The position numbers and the translations under genes are program-made. Below are positions 1 to 5,767 of a stretch of 5,767 nucleotides of DNA, in pieces. This stretch comes from Pseudomonadota bacterium (GTDB lineage Bacteria > Pseudomonadota > Alphaproteobacteria > Rhodospirillales > 2-02-FULL-58-16): NCBI GenBank assembly GCA_022572335.1, contig JACZWD010000166.1:1-5767 (forward strand), written 5' to 3'. A model generated the notes under the pieces. That model saw only the letters and a program-made list of their open reading frames with translations, was not told the origin of the DNA and ran no database searches. Numbering within the stretch: position 1 is the first letter of the stretch; each line of letters opens with the position of its first letter.

Positions 1-733
1 CGAGCCGGCCCCGCGCCTGGTCGTATTCGGCGGTGCTGAACAGCCGCCGCAACTCCTTGGTCTCCAACAGCCTTTTCGCCGCCTTGGTCCAGCCGCTGCG
101 CAACAGCCGGCGGAGTTGCCGCTTGTACCCCGCCACCTTTCGCCGCTGGGCGTGGGTCAGCCCTCTCCTCGGCGGCGGCCCCGGCAGGCCGGCGGCGTAT
201 CGGCCGTTGCCGTACACGACTCCGCGGACCGGTGGTTTGGGCGCCAGCCAGTTCTTGGGTTTGCGCTTGAGGGCCAGCTTATACAGGCGCCCGGCATCCG
301 GGTGGTCGGCGTATTCCGCCATCCACGCCTTCAACTCCTTGTACGGGGTGCGGTACTTGGTCGGGTGCAGGTAGCGTTGGGCCAGCACGTGGCCCATCAG
401 CAGGGGGTCGGTCAGCTTGGCGACGAGGCGGTCGGCGGCCTTCCACTGGCCGCCCACCTGCAGGGCGAAGATGCGCCGGTAAAGGGCGACGTCCTCGTCG
501 GACAGGATTCGCGGCAACGCCGCCCGGACGTCGGAGACGGCGGGATCGAGGGACGCCGACTCGGCCGCGGAGGGGCTTTCCCTGGAAACCGCATCGTGGG
601 CCCGGGCAGGCGCCGGATCGAGCACCCCCGCCGGGACGATACAGGCGAACGCCAGGACGCAAAGCGCCGGGCGCCGGAACGAAATCAAAAAAATAACAAA
701 GCCCCCCAATCCCCTCGGTTCTGTATAAGGCAT
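1..733 (-). CDS. Soluble lytic murein transglycosylase, N-terminal part (cut by left edge)
   Basis: The frame read leftward from ATG at 733-731 stays open for 244 codons to base 2 and runs off the window. Residues 10-37 hold hydrophobic stretches around an Arg-Arg pair (20-21), ending in an Ala-Arg-Ala site, so signal peptidase I cleavage after about residue 45 is likely and the protein should be periplasmic. Residues 75-160 are helical and carry the stretch LLMGHVLAQRYLHPTKYRTP (111-130), then YADHPDAGRLYKLALKRKP, typical of the helical superhelix that precedes the catalytic domain in alphaproteobacterial Slt-type enzymes. These cleave the MurNAc-GlcNAc bond of peptidoglycan, giving 1,6-anhydroMurNAc ends. 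Residues 156-235 are strikingly Arg/Lys-rich. The catalytic Glu domain lies outside the window, so the enzyme activity is inferred. The start is uncertain: a TTG at 688-686 (residue 16) would give a more standard signal peptide. The gene follows the glycosylase gene after 82 bases and is probably co-transcribed. Confidence 0.8.
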   Translation of the reverse strand, partial: MPYTEPRGLGGFVIFLISFRRPALCVLAFACIVPAGVLDPAPARAHDAVSRESPSAAESASLDPAVSDVRAALPRILSDEDVALYRRIFALQVGGQWKAADRLVAKLTDPLLMGHVLAQRYLHPTKYRTPYKELKAWMAEYADHPDAGRLYKLALKRKPKNWLAPKPPVRGVVYGNGRYAAGLPGPPPRRGLTHAQRRKVAGYKRQLRRLLRSGWTKAAKRLLETKELRRLFSTAEYDQARGRL

Positions 734-815
734 CGCCCCGGCACGGACAACCGCAAGGCCGGTCGAAACCGTCCCCAAGGGGCGGAACATCCGGGGCCCG
801 GGAACAAACACTCCC

Positions 816-1649
816 CTACAGGGGGTTTAATTTTCGTTTAATCTCAAGGAGGTCGCGCCAGGCCTCGCCTTTGTGCGCCGCCGAGCGCAGAAGATAGGCC
901 GGGTGGAAAACGGCCGTCGCCTCCACCGGGCGCGGCAGGCGCGGCGTGGAATAGGCGAACCAGCGGCCGCGCAGCTTGCCGATGCCGACGTTCTGCGCCA
1001 GCAACACCTTGGCCGCCGCGCCGCCCAGGGCGACCAGGATTTCCGGATCGACCAGCTCGATGAGGCGCTCCACGAAGGGCATGCAGACGGCCATTTCCAT
1101 GGTCGTCGGATTGCGGTTTCCCGGCGGCCGCCAGAACACGGTGTTGGAAATGTAGACCTGCGTCCGGTCCAGCCCGATGGACCCCAGCATGCGGTCGAGA
1201 AGCCGGCCGCTGGCGCCGACGAAGGGCAGGCCCTGGCGGTCTTCCTCGGCGCCCGGCGCCTCGCCGATGAGGATGACGCGGGCCTCGGGATTGCCGTCCC
1301 CGAGGACCAGGTTGGTGGCCGTCTTTTTCAGCCCGCAGCCGTCGAACCCCTCCAGGGCACGGCGCAATTCCTCCACCGTCATCGCCGCCGCGGCCAGGGC
1401 GCAGGCGCTTTGCAACGCCTGATCCGCCGCCGCCGGTTTCGCCGGCGGGCGCGCGGGCGCGGTGGACGGGGCGTCTTCCATGCCGTGGGACGGCGGCGCC
1501 GGGGGCGGCGAATTCCCTGCGGCGGAGGCGGCCGTGCGGATTGCCGGCGGGTCCAGATAGCGGTTCACCGGCGCATCGCCGATGGTCTCGTCGACGCCGG
1601 CCTCCAGGTACCACTCGAGAAGTTCACGCGAGGAAAGCGGCTCGGCCAT
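816..1649 (-). CDS. Uracil-DNA glycosylase, family-4-like (alphaproteobacterial variant with reduced Fe-S ligands)
   Basis: This 277-residue protein belongs to the UDG superfamily, which removes uracil from DNA to begin base excision repair. Residues 1-34 form a conserved-looking N-terminal helix; about 35-75 is a Pro/Ala-rich linker; 90-277 is the catalytic core. Motif A is GEAPGAEEDRQGLPFVG (129-145), the central loop is WRPPGNRNPT (173-182), and motif B is HPAYLLR (249-255). All fit family 4 (UdgA, formerly called phage SPO1 polymerase-related). Classical family 4 enzymes bind a 4Fe-4S cluster with four Cys: a CxxC pair, one before RPPGNR and one shortly after. Here only C105 and C189 remain; the other two sites are F102 and W173. 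The KRRIH loop of UdgX is absent. The start is forced: an in-frame TAA lies four codons upstream with no other start between. No Shine-Dalgarno sequence is visible. It is divergent from ETF-QO and upstream of the transglycosylase gene. Confidence 0.92.
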   Translation of the reverse strand: MAEPLSSRELLEWYLEAGVDETIGDAPVNRYLDPPAIRTAASAAGNSPPPAPPSHGMEDAPSTAPARPPAKPAAADQALQSACALAAAAMTVEELRRALEGFDGCGLKKTATNLVLGDGNPEARVILIGEAPGAEEDRQGLPFVGASGRLLDRMLGSIGLDRTQVYISNTVFWRPPGNRNPTTMEMAVCMPFVERLIELVDPEILVALGGAAAKVLLAQNVGIGKLRGRWFAYSTPRLPRPVEATAVFHPAYLLRSAAHKGEAWRDLLEIKRKLNPL

Positions 1650-1655
1650 GAGCCG

Positions 1656-1684
1656 ACATTAGCAATCCGGCCGAACGTTGTCAT
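1656..1684 (-). promoter_or_regulatory. Candidate sigma-70 promoter for the glycosylase gene
   Basis: Reading leftward there is ATGACA (1684-1679, five of six matches to TTGACA), a 17-base spacer, then TAATGT (1661-1656, three of six matches to TATAAT). Transcription would start about seven bases on, at roughly 1649, which is the A of the glycosylase ATG. The spacing is ideal but the -10 match is weak, so this is only a candidate. Confidence 0.35.
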
Positions 1685-1711
1685 GGGGCGTCCGGGCGGT
1701 GGCGACAATTC

Positions 1712-1742
1712 GTGCAAGCGAGTACTAGGCTGTGCTATATAA
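1712..1742 (+). promoter_or_regulatory. Candidate promoter for ETF-QO with extended -10
   Basis: TGCTATATAA at 1733-1742 resembles an extended -10 element (TGn followed by TATATA). It is the only AT-rich island in the divergent region. The -35 position about 17-18 bases upstream (around 1712-1718, GTGCAAG) is poor. Predicted transcription start is near 1748, giving a leader of about 36 bases that includes the GAGGGA ribosome binding site. Confidence 0.3.
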
Positions 1743-1770
1743 CGCCGCCCCTGGCACCGATCCGCTGTCT

Positions 1771-1776
1771 GAGGGA
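1771..1776 (+). promoter_or_regulatory. Ribosome binding site that fixes the ETF-QO start
   Basis: GAGGGA lies seven bases before ATG 1784. This decides the start against an in-frame GTG at 1712, which would overlap the candidate promoter and add 24 residues that do not resemble the family. A second ATG at 1799 is possible but is too close to the Shine-Dalgarno-poor sequence before it. Confidence 0.65.
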
Positions 1777-1783
1777 CGCGCCG

Positions 1784-3415
1784 ATGGAACGGGAATCCAT
1801 GGAGTTCGACGTGGTCATCGTGGGCGCCGGCCCGGCGGGTCTGGCGGCGGCGGTCCGGCTGCGCCAGTTGAGCGCCGAGCACGAACGCGAGATCGCCGTC
1901 TGCGTGGTCGAGAAGGGGTCCGAGGTGGGGGCGCATATCCTTTCCGGCGCCGTCCTCGATCCCCGCGCGCTGGACGAGCTGATCCCTGAGTGGAAGGACC
2001 GTGGCGCGCCGCTCAACACGCCGGCGCGGGACGACCGGCTCCTTTTGCTCACCCAACGCCGCGCCATCCGCCTGCCCATCCCGCGGCAGATGAGGAACCG
2101 CGGCAACTACATCATCAGCCTGGGCACCCTGTGCCGCTGGCTGGGCGTCCAGGCCGAGGCCCTGGGGACGGAGATCTACGCCGGCTTCGCCGCGGCCGAG
2201 GTCCTGTACGACGGAGACGGCGCCGTCATGGGCATCGCCACCGGCGACATGGGGCTGGGCCGGGACGGCCGGCCGACGGCCAATCATCAGCCCGGCGTCG
2301 AGCTGCGCGCCAAATACACGCTCTTCGCCGAAGGCTGCCGGGGGTCCCTGAGCAAGACCCTGATCGGGCGCTTCACCCTCGACGACGGCGCCGATCCCCA
2401 GACCTACGGCATCGGCATCAAGGAGCTGTGGGAGGTGGACCCGGCCCGCCACAGGCCGGGACTGGTGATCCACACCGTCGGCTGGCCCCTGGACGGCCGC
2501 ACCTACGGCGGCTCGTTCGTCTATCACCTGGAGGACAACCAGGTCGCCGTCGGTTTCATCGTCGGCCTCGATTACGAGAACCCGTACCTCAGTCCGTTCG
2601 ACGAGATGCAGCGGTTCAAGACCCACCCGGCCATGCGGCCGCTGTTCGAAGGCGGCCGGCGCCTCGCCTACGGGGCGCGGGCGCTCAACGAAGGCGGCTT
2701 CCAGTCCATACCCAAGCTGACCTTCCCCGGCGGGGCGCTGATCGGGGCCGCGGCGGGGTTCATGAACGTGCCCAGGATCAAGGGCTCGCACACCGCCATG
2801 AAGTCGGGCATGGCGGCGGCGGAGGCCGCCTTCGTCGCCCTTGGCGCCGGGGCGGGGGACACCGGGCTGGCCGCCTACCCCGAGGCGCTGGAAAAGTCCT
2901 GGGTCCGGGACGAGCTTTACCGGGCGCGCAACATCCGCCCGTCCTTCCACTGGGGGCTGTGGGGCGGTCTCGCCTATTCGGCGGTGGACACCTATCTGTT
3001 GAGGGGGCGGGCGCCGTGGACCCTGCACCACCGCGAGGACCACACGGCCCTGAAAAAAGCCGCGGCGTCGGCGAAGATCGCCTACCCCAAGCCCGACGGC
3101 GAGGTCACCTTCGACAAGCTCTCTTCGGTCTATCTCTCCAACACCAACCACGAGGAGAACCAGCCCTGTCACCTGACGCTCAAGGACCACGATACCCCGG
3201 TGCAGGTGAACCTGGCCCTTTACGACGGCCCGGAGCAGCGCTTCTGCCCGGCCGGGGTCTACGAATTCCCGGCCGGCGAGGACGGGGCCAGCCGCCTGCA
3301 GATCAATGCGCCCAACTGCATCCACTGTAAGGTCTGCGACATCAAGGACCCGACCCAGAACATCACCTGGGTGGCGCCCGAAGGCGGCGGCGGGCCCAAC
3401 TACGCGAATATGTAA
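1784..3415 (+). CDS. Electron transfer flavoprotein-ubiquinone oxidoreductase (ETF-QO)
   Basis: This 543-residue protein is the bacterial counterpart of mitochondrial ETFDH. It oxidises reduced ETF and reduces ubiquinone, linking ETF-dependent acyl-CoA and amino-acid dehydrogenases to the respiratory chain as a monotopic protein on the inner membrane. The FAD dinucleotide-binding loop GAGPAG is at residues 14-19, followed by the family stretch GAHILSGAVLDPRAL (about 49-63). The central quinone/FAD region includes SIPKLTFPGGALIGAAAGFMNVPRIKGSHTAMKSG-type sequence, starting near residue 308 (bases 2705-2809). The C-terminal 4Fe-4S ferredoxin-like domain keeps all four cysteines: C488, then C512, C515 and C518 (CIHCKVC). 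It ends in PEGGGGPNYANM, the usual family ending. Length is normal and no frameshift is seen. No etfA or etfB gene is in the window, so its partner is encoded elsewhere. It appears to be transcribed alone, divergently from the glycosylase gene. Confidence 0.97.
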   Translation: MERESMEFDVVIVGAGPAGLAAAVRLRQLSAEHEREIAVCVVEKGSEVGAHILSGAVLDPRALDELIPEWKDRGAPLNTPARDDRLLLLTQRRAIRLPIPRQMRNRGNYIISLGTLCRWLGVQAEALGTEIYAGFAAAEVLYDGDGAVMGIATGDMGLGRDGRPTANHQPGVELRAKYTLFAEGCRGSLSKTLIGRFTLDDGADPQTYGIGIKELWEVDPARHRPGLVIHTVGWPLDGRTYGGSFVYHLEDNQVAVGFIVGLDYENPYLSPFDEMQRFKTHPAMRPLFEGGRRLAYGARALNEGGFQSIPKLTFPGGALIGAAAGFMNVPRIKGSHTAMKSGMAAAEAAFVALGAGAGDTGLAAYPEALEKSWVRDELYRARNIRPSFHWGLWGGLAYSAVDTYLLRGRAPWTLHHREDHTALKKAAASAKIAYPKPDGEVTFDKLSSVYLSNTNHEENQPCHLTLKDHDTPVQVNLALYDGPEQRFCPAGVYEFPAGEDGASRLQINAPNCIHCKVCDIKDPTQNITWVAPEGGGGPNYANM

Positions 3416-3466
3416 AGTCGCCCCATATGGAATCGGCAGGGTCGTTGCCTATGTATGAGGGGTCCC

Positions 3467-3493
3467 GGGTTGACAGCGCGGCGGATTCGACCC
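3467..3493 (+). other. Weak inverted repeat downstream of ETF-QO
   Basis: GGGTTGA (3467-3473) can pair with TCGACCC (3487-3493) as a seven-pair stem with one G-T wobble and a 13-base loop. It lies about 50 bases after the ETF-QO stop. On the plus strand it is followed by AAAA rather than a T run, so it is not a standard intrinsic terminator. It also contains the TTGACA hexamer. Confidence 0.2.
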
Positions 3494-3590
3494 AAAAGAC
3501 GCGAAAAAACGATTACGCCTACCTCCTGTTAAGATTAAGGGTACTAGTGTAAACTTGGCTCGCGGTGCCCGGGCGCGATGACGGCATCTT

Positions 3591-3596
3591 AAGGGA
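3591..3596 (+). promoter_or_regulatory. Ribosome binding site of the TPR lipoprotein gene
   Basis: AAGGGA lies six bases before ATG 3603, with a second purine run AAGGA directly before the start. This supports ATG 3603 over in-frame GTG codons at residues 11 and 13, although those would also keep the signal peptide. Confidence 0.6.
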
Positions 3597-3602
3597 CAAG
3601 GA

Positions 3603-5381
3603 ATGGTTGGCCCGACAACGGATCTGCGAAGGGTGCCGGTGAAGGCGGCGTTGCGCCGCGCCGCCGCGGCCCCTGTGGCGGCGCTGCTGACGGCGCTGCT
3701 GGCGGCGTCCTGCGTGGCCGACAGTCCCGACGGCGCGAAACCGGCGGCCACGAAAGTCTCCTTCAATCCCGGCGCGTCGCTGGCCGGGAATTATCTCGCG
3801 GGGCGCCATGCCCAGGCCCGGGGCGACCTGTCGGCGGCCGCCGATTTCATCGGCGCGGCGCTGAAACAGGCCCCCGACACGCCGAACCTGTTGCGCCGGA
3901 CCTTCGTGCTGACGGCCATGGAGGGCCGCATGGAAGAGGCCGCGGCCCTGGCCCGCCGCGTCGTCGCCGTGAATGCCAAGGCCCCGATTGCCAAATTGAT
4001 GGTGGTCGTCGACGACATCAAGGCGGGGCGTTTCGCCGAGGCCGAGAAGCGGCTGGCGGGCCTGTCGGAAAAAGGCTTCAACGTGATCATGAGACCGCTG
4101 CTCAGCGCCTGGGCGCGCGTCGGCCTCGGCAATCCGGACGCGGCACTCGAGGCCCTCAAGCCCCTTGCCGGGAAAGATCGCTCGGAAGCCCTTCACGACC
4201 TTCACGCCGCCCTCATCAATGAGACGGCGGGCCAGGCCGAGGCCGCCGAGAAACAGTATCTGCGCGTCGTCGACAAGCAGAACGGTCCGTCGCTGCGCGT
4301 GGTGCAGTTGCTGGGGGCCTTGTACGAGCGCGCCGGCAAGGCGGACAAGGCGACGGAGATCTACCGGAATTACCTCGACGAACAACCGCAGACGCGCCTT
4401 CTGGAACCGGCCCTGGCCCGGCTCGAGGCCGGCACCGCTCCGGCGCTCGCCGTGGCCTCGGCGGCCGCGGGCGCCGCCGAGGGGCTGTTCGGCGTCGCCT
4501 CCTCGCTCAGACAGCAGAACGCCCACGAGTCGGCGTTGTTGTTCGCGCAGATGGGATTGTACCTGAGGCCGGATTTTCCGGTCATGCAAATCCTCATCGG
4601 CCAGATACTGGAATCCCAGGAACGCCTGGAAAGCGCCAACAAGGCCTACGCCTCCATCGATCCGGCGTCGCCGTTTTCGTGGGCGGCGCGCCTGCGCATC
4701 GCGTCGAACCTGAACCGGCTGGACCGCGCCGACGAAGCGGTGGAACAACTGCGCGCCATGGCCGGCGAACACCCCGGCCAGGCGGAGGCCCTGATCAACC
4801 TGGGTGATATCCTGCGCGGGCGCGAACGCTACAGCGAAGCGGTGGACGCCTACGACCGGGCGATGACACGCATCGTCACCCTGGAGCGCCGCCACTGGAG
4901 CCTGCTCTACGCCCGCGGCATCGTGCTCGAACGCTCCAAGCAATGGCCGCGCGCGGAAGCCGATTTCCTGAGGGCGCTCGAGTTCGAGCCGGAGCAGCCC
5001 TACGTGCTGAACTACCTGGGGTATTCGTGGGTGGACAAGGGCCACAATCTGGACAAGGCCCACGCCATGATCAAGAAGGCGGTGATGCTGCGCCCCCGGG
5101 ACGGCTACATCGTCGACAGCCTGGGCTGGGTGCTGTACCGCTCGGGCCAGTACGGAAAGGCGGTCCGCGAACTGGAACGCGCGGTGGAACTGCGCCCCGG
5201 CGACCCGATCATCAACGACCACCTGGGCGACGCCTACTGGAAGGTGGGACGCCGCCAGGAGGCGCGCTTCCAGTGGCGCCGGGCGCTCGGCTTCGACCCC
5301 GAGCCCGACGTCAAGGCCACCATCGAATCCAAGCTCATTAACGGGCTCGTCGAGAAAGCCGAAACCGGCGGCGATGGCTGA
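3603..5381 (+). CDS. TPR-repeat outer-membrane lipoprotein, possibly LbcA-like
   Basis: This 592-residue protein begins with a basic segment (R9, R10, K14, R18, R19), a hydrophobic core (20-35) and a lipobox-like LLAASC ending at C37, so it is probably a lipoprotein. The residue after Cys is Val, not Asp, which suggests sorting to the outer membrane. The rest, from about residue 58 on, is almost entirely helix-turn-helix repeats of 30-36 residues, about a dozen of them. The last three are clearest: from 466 (LNYLGYSW), 501 (VDSLGWVLYRSGQYGKAV) and 535 (NDHLGDAYWKVGRRQEARFQWRRAL). There is no catalytic domain, so it should act as a scaffold or adaptor. A TPR lipoprotein of similar size next to ispE is known in Pseudomonas (LbcA, partner of the CtpA protease that degrades peptidoglycan hydrolases); equivalence here is inference. 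Residues 282-295 are an Ala-rich linker. Its 3' end overlaps ispE. Confidence 0.88.
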   Translation: MVGPTTDLRRVPVKAALRRAAAAPVAALLTALLAASCVADSPDGAKPAATKVSFNPGASLAGNYLAGRHAQARGDLSAAADFIGAALKQAPDTPNLLRRTFVLTAMEGRMEEAAALARRVVAVNAKAPIAKLMVVVDDIKAGRFAEAEKRLAGLSEKGFNVIMRPLLSAWARVGLGNPDAALEALKPLAGKDRSEALHDLHAALINETAGQAEAAEKQYLRVVDKQNGPSLRVVQLLGALYERAGKADKATEIYRNYLDEQPQTRLLEPALARLEAGTAPALAVASAAAGAAEGLFGVASSLRQQNAHESALLFAQMGLYLRPDFPVMQILIGQILESQERLESANKAYASIDPASPFSWAARLRIASNLNRLDRADEAVEQLRAMAGEHPGQAEALINLGDILRGRERYSEAVDAYDRAMTRIVTLERRHWSLLYARGIVLERSKQWPRAEADFLRALEFEPEQPYVLNYLGYSWVDKGHNLDKAHAMIKKAVMLRPRDGYIVDSLGWVLYRSGQYGKAVRELERAVELRPGDPIINDHLGDAYWKVGRRQEARFQWRRALGFDPEPDVKATIESKLINGLVEKAETGGDG

Positions 5382-5767
5382 ACCGGGGCCCGGCGGCGAC
5401 CGCCCGGGCCCAACCATTCGCGCCGCGACGCCTTCGCTTTCCACCCTCTCCTTTCCCGCCCCGGCCAAGGTCAACCTCTACCTCCACGTCACCGGGCGGC
5501 GCGCCGACGGAAATCACGAACTGGACAGCCTGATCGCCTTCGCCGGCGTCGGGGACACGGTCACCGTCTGGCCGGCCGACGATCTGAGCCTTGCGGTCGA
5601 CGGTCCGTTCGCCGACCGGCTGCCGCCGGCGCCGGACAACCTGGTGCTCAGGGCGGCCCGCCGGCTGGCCCGCGCCGCCGGCGTCGAGGCGGCGGCGGCG
5701 ATCACGCTCACCAAGCGGCTGCCGGTGGCGTCGGGGTTGGGCGGCGGCTCGGCCGACGCGGCGGCCA
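5374..5767 (+). CDS. ispE: 4-diphosphocytidyl-2-C-methyl-D-erythritol kinase, N-terminal part (cut by right edge)
   Basis: IspE phosphorylates CDP-methylerythritol at the 2-hydroxyl with ATP, in the MEP pathway of isoprenoid synthesis; it is a cytosolic GHMP kinase. The 131 codons present contain PAKVNLYLHVTGRRADG (30-46), including the conserved Lys (K32, matching E. coli K10), and the glycine-rich ATP loop LPVASGLGGGSADAAA at the right edge. The second catalytic residue (Asp, E. coli D141) lies outside the window. The motif normally written GYH reads GNH here (N47), an unusual change at a substrate-contact position. The start ATG 5374 overlaps the TPR gene by eight bases (ATGGCTGA), so translation is probably coupled; no strong Shine-Dalgarno sequence is seen. 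No other ATG, GTG or TTG lies in frame before the kinase core, so the start is close to forced, leaving a 25-residue Gly/Pro-rich N-terminal extension. Confidence 0.95.
   Translation, partial: MAEPGPGGDRPGPTIRAATPSLSTLSFPAPAKVNLYLHVTGRRADGNHELDSLIAFAGVGDTVTVWPADDLSLAVDGPFADRLPPAPDNLVLRAARRLARAAGVEAAAAITLTKRLPVASGLGGGSADAAA

Larger units (their letters stand above)
3416..3602 (+). other. Intergenic region between ETF-QO and the TPR lipoprotein gene
   Basis: This stretch is more AT-rich in its second half (3494-3556) than the flanking genes. It holds a perfect TTGACA at 3470-3475, but no acceptable -10 follows at 16-18 bases. It also holds a weak hairpin (3467-3493), a second small inverted repeat (TCGCG at 3560-3564 with CGCGA at 3574-3578), and a ribosome binding site at 3591-3596. 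The TPR-ispE promoter probably lies here, but I cannot place it confidently. I see no small ORF with a convincing ribosome binding site and no RNA gene. Confidence 0.5.

Noticed and set aside
811..836. Hairpin CCCC-TACA-GGGG followed by TTTAATTTT on the plus strand, at the glycosylase stop codon
   Set aside because: It looks like a small terminator, but the stem is only four pairs and the T-rich side faces the plus strand, where no gene precedes it. On the minus strand it is followed by a mixed AGTGTTTGTT, and the next gene is probably co-transcribed.
116..841. A 241-codon plus-strand frame over the transglycosylase region
   Set aside because: The opposite strand carries a signal peptide and family-typical sequence in an unbroken frame; the plus frame is low-complexity Gly/Arg/Gln sequence.
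1379..1420. Possible UdgX-type (uracil cross-linking) glycosylase instead of family 4; key region checked was the loop at bases 1105-1135
   Set aside because: The KRRIH loop that defines UdgX is replaced by PPGNRNPT, the family 4 form.
1565..3325. A 586-codon open frame on the minus strand, antisense to ETF-QO
   Set aside because: It lies opposite a certain gene and reads as a composition artefact of GC-rich codons (many Arg, Gly, Val, Gln); it has no recognisable motif and also crosses the start of the glycosylase gene.
1990..3330. A 446-codon plus-strand frame within ETF-QO
   Set aside because: It is an out-of-frame shadow, rich in Arg, Pro and Gly, inside a gene with clear motifs in another frame.
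3470..3475. Perfect TTGACA as a -35 for the TPR-ispE unit
   Set aside because: At 16-18 bases downstream there is only CCAAAAGA-type sequence, which is a poor -10, so I do not call a promoter.
3560..3578. Inverted repeat TCGCG/CGCGA around CCCGGG just before the TPR ribosome binding site
   Set aside because: A five-pair stem in GC-rich DNA is expected by chance; there is no sign of a riboswitch or a known operator.
3519..5474. A 651-codon open frame on the minus strand, antisense to the TPR gene
   Set aside because: It is the mirror of the TPR coding frame in GC-rich DNA, with no domain, no ribosome binding site and a composition rich in Arg, Gly and Gln.

Overview
This is a GC-rich window with compact, housekeeping-type gene content. 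It most resembles an alphaproteobacterium, probably of the Rhodospirillales (Magnetospirillum/Rhodospirillum/Azospirillum type). That placement is inferred from protein style: the N-terminal sequence of the lytic transglycosylase, the alphaproteobacterial form of family-4-like uracil-DNA glycosylase, a bacterial ETF:ubiquinone oxidoreductase, and a TPR lipoprotein gene overlapping ispE. No database search was possible.

Layout. Bases 1-733, minus strand: the N-terminal 244 residues of an exported soluble lytic transglycosylase, whose catalytic end lies off the left edge. Bases 816-1649, minus: a complete family-4-like uracil-DNA glycosylase. Bases 1650-1783: a divergent promoter region. Bases 1784-3415, plus: complete ETF:ubiquinone oxidoreductase. 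Bases 3416-3602: a 187-base intergenic stretch with a weak hairpin and a good ribosome binding site. Bases 3603-5381, plus: a complete 592-residue TPR lipoprotein. Bases 5374 to the right edge, plus: the first 131 codons of ispE, overlapping the TPR gene by 8 bases.

How they work together. The two leftward genes form one likely unit (82-base gap, same strand). ETF-QO passes electrons from the ETF-linked dehydrogenases of fatty-acid and amino-acid breakdown to ubiquinone. The TPR lipoprotein and ispE are translationally linked. A TPR lipoprotein next to ispE recalls the Pseudomonas order lbcA-lolB-ispE, where LbcA is an outer-membrane adaptor for a protease that degrades peptidoglycan hydrolases. 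With a lytic transglycosylase in the same window, there is a mild cell-envelope theme.

I see no mobile element, CRISPR array, RNA gene or obvious new multi-gene system. The observations most worth checking are protein-level: a glycosylase lacking two of the four expected Fe-S cysteines, an IspE with Asn in place of the nearly invariant substrate-stacking Tyr, the possible LbcA-type adaptor, and a possible leaderless start for the glycosylase.
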